Positions 1-11,324 of a stretch of DNA of 64,000 nucleotides are shown here, piece by piece; position 1 is the first letter of the stretch, and each line of letters begins with the position of its first letter. The translations under genes and the position numbers were made by a program. The stretch is from NCBI RefSeq assembly GCF_000471905.2, contig NW_006498192.1:587139-651138 (forward strand), in the 5' to 3' direction. Under the pieces are notes generated by a model. It did not search any database. It saw only the letters and a list, made by a program, of their open reading frames with translations, and had not been told where the DNA came from. This DNA is from Amborella trichopoda (taxonomy: Eukaryota; Streptophyta; Magnoliopsida; Amborellales; Amborellaceae).

Positions 1-250
1 TGTTGAACGGCTCATATTCCATTTTCCTCAATATCTGATGAGTTGCATGACTGTATAAATCCCATATAGGCAAGACTGCAGCATCTAGGATGATGGCTTT
101 GAGGGTTCTCTTAAACAGTTGTTAACCGAGTTTCTAGGGTGAAACTAGGTAATGGAGTTGGAACAGGTTTTGAGAGAGCGGCTCCCTTCATATTACCTTT
201 TCCTTTTCTTATAACTTCCTCCTGATTGAGCAAATCTTGTACCTGTTCTT

Positions 251-1039
251 TCAGCTCGGCGATAGTAGCTTGTCTTTCAGCTTCATATTGTTGTTCAGGA
301 GTGCCAATGAAGTCACGAATAGGGGAGGAAGGACCACTCGTCGCCTTCTGATGGGCAATTTAGTTTCCATCACAGGGGTAGAGAAACACAAGACCTTTTG
401 GGAATCGCACATGTAAGTGGCTTGATATGTTAGGCAAGCACTATCCTTGTCCCTTTCAAGGACTGGGATATGCAAGTCTTCAGGGATTTGCAACACTTTG
501 AGGGAATCTTTCTGATAGCGAGGCGAATGATAGAGGTGTGCAACATCTTCCTCCCTTTTAGGGACTGGGATATGCAGCACTTTAGGGATTTGTAATACTT
601 TGGGGGAATCTTATTGATAGGGGGTGATGAAGTGAGGTGAACAAATACTGTCCTTTTCAAAATGTAGGACCTTGGGTATTTGCAATACCTTGAGCTGGTT
701 TGGGACATACTTGTCCGGGAGATTAAAGGAAGCATTATTCTCCTCTCTTAAAGAGACTAGAATGCGCAAGATCTTTTGGTCAGCTTTTTGGTCTGTTTCA
801 GCCTGACGTGTTGTCTCAGCCTCTAGGAAGGGAATGGGGATATGTAACACCTTCATGCCACGAAGAGCATAAGTGACTGTGGGTGTTAAAGGACTTGAAT
901 CAGTGGCTTCCCTTTTAACTTGCTCAATCTGAGCCACCACTGGAAGAGATTCTTGTAAGGATGGAATGGAGGATGAAGCTTCTCCTTTATGTTTTTCTAA
1001 TACGCTCTTCTTTTGGAGATGTGGGGAAATTTTCATCAA
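251..1039 (-). pseudogene. KVLxIP repeat domain of element C
   Basis: Two overlapping-frame open stretches (1039-611 and 580-251) encode a hydrophilic protein with a recurrent peptide: MKVLHIPIPFLEAE, LKVLQIPKVLHFEKD, KVLHIPVPKREED, LKVLQIPEDLHIPVLE and a decayed QKVLCFSTPV. The motif recurs every 30-45 residues, usually followed by an acidic or basic charged patch. The region lies directly after the protease, where a gypsy element normally has reverse transcriptase. Elements A (21515-22458) and B (49500-50491) have the same domain with two and three motif copies, so C has an expanded version. I do not recognise the family. A structural or Gag-associated role is only a guess. Confidence 0.6.
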
Positions 1040-1119
1040 CAGGTGTCAAAGGGATCACTTTTCATATCTATTTTCTTCCTGATACATGTGATTAAGTGAC
1101 CCTGTCATATGTTCCACAT

Positions 1120-1851
1120 CTTCGTGAGAGGATGGAGCAGTCTCTCTCAAGTTTGGGTTTGTACTGGCTTTCGTAGGCAACATCAACTCTTGAGAGTGCA
1201 TTGAATCCACGAAATAATACTTTGCATCGGCATAATGTGACTCAGTAATGGAAAACAGTCTCTTATTAGCATCGATCGTGTGTTTCCTTCCATCTCGGTT
1301 ATATTTGAAGCATTGATGGAGTGTAGATGGAACTACCTCATGATCATGTAGCTAGGGATGACCCAGAAGAATACTGTAAAAAGTATCTATATCAATAAAA
1401 TGAAACATCGTGGAAGTATTTAGATCCCAATCTTGAGCTTAAGGTGAATGACACCAATTGGTTTTTCTCTTGACTTATTGAATCCTTGAATTATTAAGCT
1501 TGTAGGTTCAAGTTGCTCAACACTTAACCCGATTGGTATAAGAATCCTTCTATGCATAAGATTAATTGTTGATCCCTCATCCAACATGATCCAATTTATT
1601 TGACAGGGGTGCAGCTCCCCTGTCACAAAGAGAGGTTGATCTCCCAATTGAAGGTCATTATCAAGGAATGTGATAGCCATGCAAAAGTTAAGTATTGTAA
1701 GGTCTACCTCAACTTGTTCAATTTCAGTCTCATATACTTTAGGGCAAGAGAGAGCTTGCACAAGAGCCATACGAAAGTCCTTAGATAACATGAGGCCGTC
1801 ATAGACACTTAAGAGAGTTGGAAGTCTCCTTAAGTGCCCAACCAGATCATG
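1120..1851 (-). pseudogene. Retropepsin-like aspartic protease of element C
   Basis: On the minus strand the segment opens with the pre-protease helix LRRLPTLLSVYDGLM, continues through VYETEIEQVEVD, and reaches the active-site-like IMLDEGSTINLM (D-E-G-S in place of the usual D-S/T-G). It then has QGFNKSREKPIGVIHLKLKIG. After a frameshift near 1420 it continues with a flap-like segment, SILLGHP and the tail STLHQCFKYNRDGRKHTI, all typical of plant gypsy proteases. The protease would cut the Gag polyprotein in the particle. A frameshift and a stop after LLGHP make it inactive. The order of motifs equals that of element A's protease. Confidence 0.75.
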
Positions 1852-2910
1852 GGTGGCTCCTTAGTTTTAAAGGGGCAGGTGGTGATGGAGCAGTTTTTGA
1901 AGAGGAAGTGTTTGCTACAGCCACCAAGGAAGGGTCGGTTGTAGTCGTAGGATTAAGAAGAGAAGGTTGGCCAGATTGTACTACCAGAGTAGGTGTAGGT
2001 AAGACAGGATGAGATGAAGGTTGTGATAGCTTAGGAATTTTAGTGTAGGAAGGTGAAGGGTTTGGGTAAGGGACTGGTGGTGGTCCTGGGTATTTCAAGA
2101 GAGGAGGTAGTTTTGGAATGGTGATGGATGAGTCTAGATAGGGACCAATGGTGGCCCAGAATATTTCAGGAGCTTAGATGGAGCCAGTTTTTGGATTGGT
2201 TTTAATCTCCTTCCTGACCTCAATCTCATCTGGTCAACTGGAGCTGTGGTGCTTCCTTCATGAAACACCAGCATGTGACAGGCCTCACAATTCAAAGAAC
2301 TCTCTCCCCCTGAGTTCCTCCATAATTCCCCCATGTCGAGTTCTACATGCCATTGTTGTTTTTTCTTAGGCTTAGATTTTAGAAGCCGATTGAGTATCTC
2401 TTCTGAAGTGGGACAAGGCGTATCCCTTTCGACAGCAAAGGCTATAGCATTCCCAACATTTAAGAATCTGGCCCTTTGAGCGACCATCTTTCTTATATGC
2501 TTACTATGTCGTTTACTGGTATTGTAAAATTTGAGATCTTCATTAAGAGCCTCAAAATCTGGGCATGCTATGGTGAGTTTAGATAGAGATTTCGAGAGGG
2601 AAGAAGGACTTGAAGAATCAAGGATAGGAGAAGGGACGGTGCTTTTAGGGTCATCACTTAAATTGGACCGAATCAGGTTGCTTTTGGGGTCATCGTCTGA
2701 ATTGGACTCAAAGAGGCTTTTAATGTCTTCACTCTCATTGGACGTAATCGATGACCTTTTAACATCACAACCCTTGTTGGACGAGTGTATAGGATCTTTA
2801 AGGTCTTTACCCTGCATTGACTGCTGTGGGGTGATTTTAAAGTCTTCACCTTTATTAGACTATTGTGGGGTGCTTTTAATGTCCTCACCTTATTAGACTA
2901 GTCTTGCATG
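1852..2910 (-). pseudogene. Proline-rich / DDPKS-repeat linker between gag and protease of element C
   Basis: Main open stretch 2817-2134, continued by 2098-1847. Reading N to C: an acidic repeat segment (SNxxxxDxKS, DDPKSNLIRS, DDPKSTVPS), then CPDFEALNEDL, a basic segment (KHIRKMVAQRARFL), KSKPKKKQQWHVE, CEACHMLVFHEG, MRLRSGRRL, and a proline-rich tail (KYSGPPLVP, KYPGPPPVPYPNP). Element A has the collinear CPDFEVLDRELEG, CHMVQILEA, LRSGKTLQP and KFPGSPLLPHPN, so this is an ancestral coding region. I recognise no known domain. It probably belongs to the Gag-protease polyprotein. Stops and frame changes show decay. Confidence 0.6.
2640..2910 (-). repeat. Coding tandem repeat in the element C linker, unit about 45 bp
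   Basis: About six imperfect units with the core TCCAATNNNANNGATGACCCTAAAAG (minus strand), encoding SN-x4-D-x-KS. Unit length stays a multiple of three. A short related stretch (SNEGDEVKS) survives in element A near 20040. Confidence 0.6.
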
Positions 2911-3689
2911 GCTCTCATAGCTCTGTATTGACCACCCTAAGCAAAAAGAACTTGTCTTAGGATAAAGTCATACAAAGTAGGAAGAGGGTGAATAGGGGGA
3001 AGAAATACCACTTCACTTGGTAATTGGGGAAGTTTCATCTTGCGGTGGTGAGCTTTCGAAGGCCTTTTGTTCTTCTTCTTTTTCTTGACAGTTTCGACCT
3101 TTCGAATTTGTGGTATGGGTTCCACATTTGCTTGTTGAATATCCTCCCTCTTGAGGCTTTTTACCTTGCCACAACCATGATGTTTCCTCCATGGTTCGCG
3201 TGTTTTAACAAGGGCAAAAAGGACAGGGGTTCATGAGGTATCCAAAATGGGAACTTGAACCTCTTTGAGCCTCTCATGCTGTGAAGTTTCGGCTTCTCAG
3301 ACTTTCTTCGAAGGTGAAGGTGATGTATCATCTATCACCACCTAACCACTTCATATAAATCCTTTCAAAATAACTCAAAATCCCCAGCAGTGAAATAAAT
3401 CATGTCCCTTTAGTTGGTGATATTAGCTTCACAAGTTATGATTTCCTTCTTTTGAATGTTTCATGTTCTTAGGTACACAAGGTGTGATCATTTCTTTCTG
3501 CACCAACATATTAAAGAGAACAAAGAACATTTTGGGAGACAGTTCGTTCATGGGAACACCACATGACTATTCTTCTTATACTGCGAACATGTGTGAAGCC
3601 TCCATAACTTCTTTACCCTTTTGAGACTTGCTCAATTGGCCTCTCTCTTCTTCTTTTATACTATGAGAAGCAGAGGGTGCTCTAGCAGT

Positions 3690-4259
3690 ATTCTAGGAAA
3701 TTGCTGGTTTAGGTGGTTCACGAGCTTTGACAGGTACATTCACAATAATTCGTTCTTCAGCTATAGACTCTTGTATAAATGTCTTGAAACTCTTGCACTG
3801 ACATATCTCATGACCCCATGCTTGGTGAAATGGACACTAGAGATTTTTCAGTACTTCGAACCAGGTTCTTCCTCTTAGAATTCTACGACATAGCAGTGCT
3901 CAACATCGCTTGTCTCAAGTTCTTCTGCTATTTGCAACTGGTAGAATGCATTTTTCTTTAGTAGGTCTTCTGAGGTTGAAGACTCTACTTTCCTTTTTCG
4001 AAGTGGCACTTTCATCCCCTTCTTTTGTTTCATGCGCAAACTCCAATAAATTCTCTCTTAGAACTGGAATTGGCTTTGACATCCTAATTAATTGACTTGT
4101 CTCAAAGCGATAAGAGCAAAGATGATCAACGCGGACAATGTATGATATCTTGGGAGAAGGAAGATCGTAGTTGAATTTGGAAGTTTGGGTTTGTTTGGAG
4201 AAGGGATATGCTACTTTGTCATCTTGGGGGGCATCATCTTGCCCCGATTCCACCCTCAA
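3690..4259 (-). pseudogene. Gag C-terminal remnant of element C with a C-x2-H-x4-H-x4-C knuckle
   Basis: The minus-strand frame carries CPFHQAWGHEICQC at 3836-3795, exactly 14 codons, followed by KSFKTFIQE. It matches the second knuckle of element A (CPYHQIWSHDLSEC) and B (CSYHLIRGHDLSEC). Upstream, 4259-3915 encodes a charged stretch with no recognised domain. In Gag the knuckle would bind genomic RNA; here the second cysteine of the retroviral CCHC pattern is histidine, as in all knuckles of this window. The gag core (WY and R-W motifs) is not found upstream, so this is a truncated remnant. Confidence 0.55.
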
Positions 4260-5268
4260 GGGCTAGCTCGTGCATGTGATGAAGAAGGAGTAGATGGGAT
4301 GGTGCTCGAAGAGAGCTTCTTTGAGTACCATGTGGTAGTGGGCTTCGGGGTGGATAAGGGCACATTCAATTGCCCTTTTCCCTTGTACATGGGAGCAACA
4401 TTGGACCTCTATGTGTGAACATAGTCCACAGAAGTGTTTGCAGTGGTTTGTGATCCAACCCCAATTGAAGTGAAAGGCTTGGTATTTGAAAGACCCACTT
4501 TTACAATTTGAGTAGCTTTAGATCCATTTGCATGTATGTGCACATCTTTAGGGGACCTTTGATTAACTTGAAGGTCGTGTGCTCGTTTGAGTGTAGCCTT
4601 AGGGCTGCCTCGAGCTGAATGATTAACATGAGATACATTGGTGGTCTGAGGACCCCTAGTTGTGGGTTTGGGTCCCAAGAGACCCGAAGCAAGTGAGGGA
4701 GTCGAGGGTAATAGCTAAACCAATGGCCATGATGTGTAAGTGATTATCGAATGGTTTTGCAACCATTCACGATAGAGGATCGAGCGAGTAACGTCAGTGT
4801 GGGAAGAAGTCGAGGTAACTGTGATGTTACCCACTGGTAAGGTGGTTTCAGAAGAACCAGCCATGGGAAGGGAAGGAGTTGTAGTAAAACCACTTTCTAG
4901 CTTATGACTGGTGGAGGACCCACCAATGACTGGGTGAGCATGCAGAGTAGCAATTTTAGAATAGCTCATGCAATTGGTACAATGGACTGTCCTTTGGCAT
5001 CGGTAGAGAAGGAGCAAAGGACTTGCGATCCCTTTTCCAAGATAACTCTGTTCGGAGCCCGAACTTTAGAGTCTGAAAGACTACTCAGCAGTAAAATGGG
5101 AGTTAAACATTGAGGAATCTTGCATCCTGATGGTACATTTGTGAGTATAGGAATGATGAAATCCCCAACTCAAATAGCAGAGGAGTAATAGAACTCCATA
5201 GCAATTTTTGGGAAAGAAAGAGATAAAATGTTCATTTGAGCGGTCCGTACCAACTATATGGTGGCGTA
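4260..5268 (-). other. Leader / pre-gag region of element C
   Basis: Between the knuckle region and the PBS. It contains two open stretches on the minus strand (5017-4715 and 4678-4409) rich in Ser, Thr and His, without recognisable domains. Elements A and B also have a Ser/Thr/Pro-rich open region right after the PBS, but I cannot align C to them, so the coding status is undecided. Confidence 0.35.
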
Positions 5269-5286
5269 TCCCTAGTGGAGTCGCCA
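5269..5286 (-). other. Primer-binding site of element C (tRNA-Arg type)
   Basis: Minus-strand TGGCGACTCCACTAGGGA, adjoining the LTR end. Elements A and B have TGGCGACTCCACTGGGGA. From memory, plant tRNA-Arg(ACG) ends CCCCAGCGGAGTCG plus CCA, whose complement is TGGCGACTCCGCTGGGG, so the match is near perfect. Ogre-type Tat elements are known to use tRNA-Arg. C has one extra mismatch (A in the G run). Confidence 0.75.
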
Positions 5287-8200
5287 GGTGGTCGGCGCCT
5301 GGTTTTCACGAAATGGGGAAAACCCTCTGTCGAACAACTGCAAGGGCCTATGCTCTCTCTTGCATGCGCGTGTGCTCTTTGTGTGGATAGGAACCAACAA
5401 TGAGAGAGATTTAATCGACAAAGAAGCATTCAGAAGCTTATCTTGCCATTTGGGAATGCCCGAGCAGTCACCCTCTTAAAACAAGTGTGAAGCCCTCCGG
5501 CTGTCTAGCAGCATGGTTTGGATACGAACCCTTCTCGAACTCAACACTTTATATAGATTTTTTTTCTTAAAAGTTGCTATTGGAGTTCAAGTGAAAATAC
5601 TCCTCTCAAATGGGTTAATTGAGTGGGTAACTGGCGAAGTGATGATGAAGAAAGAAAGGTGACAGAAGCTCTTTACCACTAGAACTTTATGAGACTTGGT
5701 GATTAGAGCAGTCATGGGGTCAAAACTCTATATAAGGCTGACTCAGGATGACCCCGCCCAAGTGAGAGAGGGAAAGAGCATCTATATATTCGCAACTCAA
5801 CTCAACTGTACGAAGTGAAAATTAGAGTAGCAATCTAAGAGTTAAAACCCTTAAAATGGCTCTAAGTGACACTAAGTCAAACGCACGATGGATAGGAGAA
5901 GCTACCAACACGAAAGAATAGAAGTAGGTGAGAGGTTATGATGATTAGGACTATGGGTATATGTGGCTAGATGCAAGGTTGATAATGCATGAAAGTATGG
6001 CGTGTTTAGAGTGTGTGTATGATGGTTGGTGGGATAAGATAAGAGACAAATGGGAGAAAGAGAAGTGTCCGCACTAAGGTGTGGCCACGGGTTCAATAAG
6101 TGAGACGTTAGGGGGGGGGGGAGTAAGACGAGGCAGCAAAAGGGAAGTCCGCTCATAGGCCCGGCTCCGTGTGAGAGAAGGAGAAGAATGAAGCAAAAGA
6201 GGACAAAGAGGAGAGAGTTATGGAGCCAAAGTGACAGGATCGTGGTCTAATGTCACCCTGGTCGTGGCAGAGAAGAAAGAAGAAGAGGGGAGAGCATAGA
6301 GAGAAGTGAGAAAGAGAAAGGTCAGGGTCGCTATCTGGTGCGACCCTGTACGTAAAGTGTAAGAAGACAGGAGGACTAGCAAAGAAACGAGAAGGGAGAG
6401 ATGGGGCCGTTAGTAAATGTGGCCTTGAACTATGTGTGTAATAGGGTGAGGAGAAGAGAGGCAAAGAGAGAAGGAGGGGAACCGAGCCACTGCCTGGTGC
6501 GGCCCTGTACTTCTATGAACAATAGAAGATAAAAGAGGAAAGAGTAAAGGGAGAAAACGAGAGTGAATAGCTGAGACCGTTGGTAGAGAGAGGAGAGAGA
6601 GAGTGGACTAGGGGTGTCCCAACCTAGGTGCACCTCCATGGGCCCTCTTGAATGCACACGAGAGAGGCAAAGGCTAAGTTTGGAACTAGGTTAGGCTGTG
6701 AGTAGAGTGTGGACTAGGGACTAGGGTGTGGTGTATGGTGTAGGATGTATGGTGTGGTATGGTATAGGGTGTAGTGTATGGTCTAGGGACTATGGTGTAG
6801 GGGTAGTTTCTCTCTCTACCTAAAGCTTATCTCTCCTGTCAACTTGATCAAGAACTTAGAAGCAAGAAAAAAACTAATCTAAAACTCACTCTTCAATGCT
6901 CAAGTTTCATAAAAATGATCAAGCCTTTTCCTCCCCACCATTACAAATGACTTAGGTTCGCTTCTATAGAGCAACCACAAAACATTGGCGGAATGCTCAA
7001 AAGTAACCAAGATTGTCAAAAATTACATATTTATGGAATTAAATAAAATCACGTTTTGGACTAAATGATCAAATACCCCTTAGTTCTTTTCAACAAATGA
7101 TAAAATCATCCCTCCATGAGGGGCCTCTTGTCATTGCCATACTTTGGGGGCTTTTTCGAAAGCTTATGGCAGTAGTTCGAAAGATCAATCATCATAGAAT
7201 CGATGCTTGATCTATCACGAATATTTTGATACCCTTTGATCGTCTTGAAGTGCATTTTTTATGAAGAACCAAAATCAGGTCAAGTCCATAGACTTCCACC
7301 ACCAATCTAGAACGATCTATGATGTTCCTAGTCTTCATTTCGATCACAAATTGAAGAGGACATAGTCACGATCATTTTGCAATAAATTTCATCCAATTTG
7401 GTTTCCATTTAAGCATATTCCAAATTTGGGAAGTCGCTAAAAAATGAGATTCCGGCGATCGAAAAAGCTTGCCTCTTTTAACCTCAAAATTAGTGTAATC
7501 CGGCCTCCAACTGTGCGTAAAAATTATACCACACTGTAGCCCTTCGCGATATGGTTGCAATAGACCAATTTTTGTGATGATCTGACATCGGGATCTTGAG
7601 TTATGGTTTCACGAAGTATAGGATGTTCTCTTGTATAAAATCTGATTTTTCATACTTTCGAGCTCATCTTCTCTAGATAAATTCTCTCTTTTCGAGACAT
7701 TCATGACGCATGTTGTATGTCAAAACGACTGGGTCGCCTAAACTTAGCTTGTGTCCCAATTTGAGCTTAATTGGGCTCAAAACGAGTAAGTTATGAGTAT
7801 TTAAAAAACATCTCAAAATGAGAACATACAGTTTCCATAAATGGAAACTGATTCACCAAGGTTGCACCGCAATAGTATAAAACCCACTCTTTTATGGTAA
7901 GTTAGGCCCATAATGGTCATGAAAGGTCTGATTGAGCCCGAATTTGGTCTCTGGGGATTTTTCGATGTTTCGGATCTAACAGTGATTGTATGGTACTATT
8001 TTGAGACCCATAAAATTGGGTTGTAGTTATAGGGTCCATTTTCAACACGACAGGAACTGGATTTGAGAACTAAGTTTCATCTTGATCATATCAAAATTTA
8101 TCAGAATGTAACAAAACTTTGTAAGCATCCTTCAGAGAACCCAAACTACCCTTTTCATATATTTTTAAGCTGTTTCTTTGCTCCTTTAAAGGTTGCCCAG

Positions 8201-8328
8201 TTTTAAGCTTACTTTTACAAGGTTTCATTGATCTGGCAGGCATCTTGGGTACCGATGGTACTAGGTTGCGATTGGATCTCTTCTTTTTCATACCGAGGAT
8301 ACAAGTACATAAAAAATGACTTATAACA
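5287..8328 (-). repeat. 5' LTR of element C (C-type LTR, copy 1)
   Basis: The boundary next to the PBS is at 5287. The outer boundary is minus-strand TGTTATAAGTCA at 8328, shared with TGTTATATATCA of copy 3 (11325) and a mutated TATTATACGTCA of copy 2 (30641). Length is about 3.0 kb. Minus-strand GTGGTTGCTCTATAGAAG near 6985-6965 is the core promoter equivalent of the cleaner TATA boxes in copies 2 and 3. The part near the PBS (5900-6660) is GA/CT-rich. The U3 part (7060-8300) aligns by eye with copies 2 and 3 and more weakly with the U3 of elements A and B. Confidence 0.75.
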
Positions 8329-8519
8329 GTGTCGTCCCTTAGATCCTGGTGTGTGTGTGCTCATGAAAGGCCACCCAGTCGCTTATGGCTGTAGTTTGGA
8401 TCCCACCCCTTGCACTTCTACCGACTCGATTCTCTCTCAAACCACTCACACAATGTAGCTCAGATCCTAAGGACTCCTTGGTTTGATGTTGGCTTGAGTT
8501 AGCATGGTTTAAGGTTTGG

Positions 8520-8880
8520 TTGAAATGGGTTTGATATGGGTTCAAGTAGGTATAGTGTTGCTTGAGTTAGGTTCAAGTTGTCTCAAAGTAACTTCCATGT
8601 GGTTCGAGGTTAGCTCCAAGTTGGAGTAAAGTAGGTTCAATGTGGTTCGGGGTTAGGCCCAAGTTGGTTCAATGTGGGTTAATTGGGCTAGGCTCAAGGT
8701 GGTTCAAGAATTGGGTTAAGTGGGCTAGCTCGAGGAGGTTCAAGGCATGGGTGAAGTGGGCTAGGCTCAACGTAGTTTGAGGTGGTATGTAGGCTCGAGA
8801 GGTTGAGGGAGGTTTGAGTGGATTAGGTAGACTAGGCTAGAGGTGGTTCAAGAGGGTTAGGTGGGTTCGAGTAGGCTAGG
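8520..8880. repeat. Degenerate GT-rich tandem repeat
   Basis: Short imperfect units around GGTTCAAGGTGGGCTAGG repeat for about 360 bp. 8329-8520 just before it shows no gene; its TTTGGATCCCACCCCTTG faintly resembles the interior of the C-type LTR. Confidence 0.55.
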
Positions 8881-10240
8881 TGGAGAGAGGCTGACCGGAA
8901 TGCAACGAAATTCCAGCAACACCTCCCCTAGGGAGTGGATGGGCGGTAGAATAAGGGTAATAGGCGAGTGGCCCGAGTACCCCAGAGGTAGTTAGTGTGT
9001 GGTCTGTCGGTTCAAGACCACCTAGATGCCTCACGAAAATAGCCTCCTTAAAAGACCTAATCCAAGCTAAAGAAGGTTGGGTGTGGTGTAGGCTTCACTT
9101 TGGACTAGGGTGTATGGTCTCGGTAGGGTAGTATGGTATACTAAGGTGTACGGTCTATGTAGGGGAGTGGTGTATTAGGGTGTGTGGTCTAGGTAGGGGA
9201 GTTTGGCATAGGGTTGGAGGGTAGGGGAGTAGGTTAGATGGGGTTAGAAGGTTGGGTTAGGATGAGGGTTTAAGTTAAGTGTAGAGACTTAACCAAAGTG
9301 GATTACGAGGTTGCGTTAGGTTGACTAGAGAAGGTTAGCCTTGGGTTAGAGGAAAGGGTAGTGTCTCTTTTTGCACAAAAATTTCTCTCTCATCTCTCTA
9401 AGATAAAATAATTTTACTAATGCAAAAGGCAAAAGGGGCCCTCACTCTCTTTCTCTCTTTAGATTCAATCATTAGCATTTCAATCTTTCCAAGCCATGCT
9501 AACATCTTTTCCAAGCCTTTCAAAAATTATATAAGGTGGGGTTTATATAGATTTCACCTTTAGAAGTAGAGTGGATGCTCAAACACATGGGAATTATGGG
9601 AAAATAAAAATTATAAAACAAATATGGAAATTCGAGTTAAAAAAAGACACCAACAAAACATGAAAATGACAAATAGGTCCCCCCAAAAGAGCCTCTTCCC
9701 ATCCACATGGCTTGGGGGCTTGTTTTGGATCTTTTGGTACCGATTCAAATGATCTAACACATTGAAAACATAGATCGTGCCAAGATGATCATTTTGATAT
9801 AAGATTTAAGGTGAACCGTGAAGATTTGGCAATGTTCTCGATGTTTTTCACTTTTCACAGTTTCATGCAAACTCGATCTTTCTTCTTTGCATGATCTTGT
9901 TAAAAATGCCATGTTTATTGCATTCTTTTCTCAACAAATCAAAGGGGATGGCATCACCCTTGTGTTGTACAAAAACCCATATGAAATGACCTCGATTGGC
10001 TGTTTGGGATTCCAACAAGTTGCTGAAAAACCACTTTATATTGCCTCAAAAAAATTCGTGCCATATTTTCAAGCCTCAAATAGACATCTTCTTGGACCCC
10101 AATCATAACATTTTTTACCTCAAATTGCAGCTTGTCAAGTCACGATCGTAACACACCCATTTTTAGGTTGAGCCAACCTTTAGACATCGAGTTACGATCG
10201 TTTGGGGTGCAAGGAGGTCAAGCAAACTGTTTTTCTTCAT
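8881..10240 (-). repeat. Old diverged C-like LTR (copy 4)
   Basis: Minus-strand CTATATAAAC at 9550-9541 equals the TATA region of copy 3. The GT-rich stretch 9070-9360 (ACTAGGGTGTATGGTCT) matches copies 1 and 2. The order of a CT-rich segment, a TATA box, and then a gCCTC..TGGCTTGGGGGC segment is the same as in copy 1. I cannot fix either end. The short plus-strand open frame 9818-10108 inside has no recognised product. Confidence 0.4.
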
Positions 10241-11074
10241 AAGCTCAAACTTTTGCGACCTTCTTTCTAGAATATATCCTATTGTGGTTGTCGATCTTGT
10301 CTATGGCATATATTAAAAGTTCATACTCGTTGAGAAGCACAACATACTCAAATTTTAGTTCAATAACCTTGCGGATTGTGAGATAGAAGGGCGGCAAGTT
10401 CGTCATGTTTATGAAAGAATGTATTCGAAATGTACTATTTATGGTAACTGATTCAATTTGGGGCAAATCTTGATTAGTAAAATGGACACCCATTTTAGGA
10501 AAGTTGGAAGGAACCATGTTATCTTTGAGCCGGTGACATTCCTTGTTGTAATCACCTTAGTGCTACTTGGGTGCTGCCAGTGTAGTCATCTTCGACTTTA
10601 GACCTTTTCTTGAGGTCTGATTCTCCAATCGAATGGGATTTTGATTTATAAGAAATGATGGGATGATGAATTTCTGGCTAATTGAACTTCTTAGATCGCC
10701 TTCGATTTTGATTCTTGAGATCCACATGTTCAAGATTTTGTTTGGGAATCTATTGGTTAGTTTTTGTTTTCCCAAGGGTTTACAAGCATATCAATCTGGG
10801 ATTTGGTGGCGACGAACGCATCATATCCAAGCCTCCATGAAACTCCATCATTTTTTAAAACATTTTAGAAGGTTTTGAAGACAGATTGACTTTTGAAACA
10901 AAAACAGAGTTCAGTGCTACAATTTTAACAAAAGAAATTAAGGTTTTTGAAAACTCACGAAAAACAAAGGGGAAATTTTGAAGATAGATGAGAAATTTTG
11001 AAAAAACAAATTGATAAGCAGTATAGGGTCATGCTACCATGGAGCCCTCTAGGTAGTTTTACGTCATGCAGTGA
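10241..11074. other. Unassigned AT-rich sequence
   Basis: Short open frames (minus 10517-10245 and 10775-10563) without recognisable domains. Probably a remnant of a retroelement non-coding region, since the array that follows is related to sequence beside element D. Confidence 0.3.
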
Positions 11075-11324
11075 TGGACTTTTTTGTACCTACCCCGACT
11101 CTTTTGCATCGCATGGGTTTGACGGTGATTGAGATTGGGTACCCGATCTTTTTATCATCTTATGGGTTAAACGTCTTCCTGTCTTGACACTTTTCTATCG
11201 CACGAGTTTGACGTTTTTTTAATGTCTCGACTCTTTTATGTAGCAGGAGTTTAACCGTTTCCTATCTCAACTCTTTTATGTTGCATAAGTTTGACGTTTT
11301 TTATTGTCTCGACTCTTTTACATC
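11075..11324 (+). repeat. Tandem array, unit about 42-48 bp (CGACTCTTTTATGT..GAGTTTGACG)
   Basis: About six units with core CTCGACTCTTTTATGTNGCA followed by GAGTTTGACGTTTTTT. The last is cut by the C-type LTR at 11325. A single related unit (CCCGACTGTTTCACGTCATA, GGTTGGACGTC) lies in the same orientation right after the C-type LTR that ends at 30641. The two flanks may therefore be halves of one interrupted locus. Confidence 0.55.

Larger units (their letters stand above)
1..8328 (-). mobile_element. Element C: partial Tat/Ogre-like LTR retrotransposon (gag-protease type, no pol seen)
   Basis: Read on the minus strand, the order is LTR (8328 to 5287), tRNA-Arg-type PBS (5286-5269), leader, gag remnant with a zinc-knuckle-like motif, low-complexity linker, retropepsin and KVLxIP repeat domain, then the window edge. 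The order and peptides match elements A and B on the plus strand, so these are sister families. Only about 1.4 kb separates PBS and knuckle and I find no gag core, so part of gag is probably deleted. No reverse transcriptase, RNase H or integrase motif is seen, but the element continues off the left edge, so this absence is not proven for C. All frames are broken. Confidence 0.75.

Noticed and set aside
10245-10517. 90-codon minus-strand frame
   Set aside because: No domain, no homologue within the window, AT-rich surroundings.
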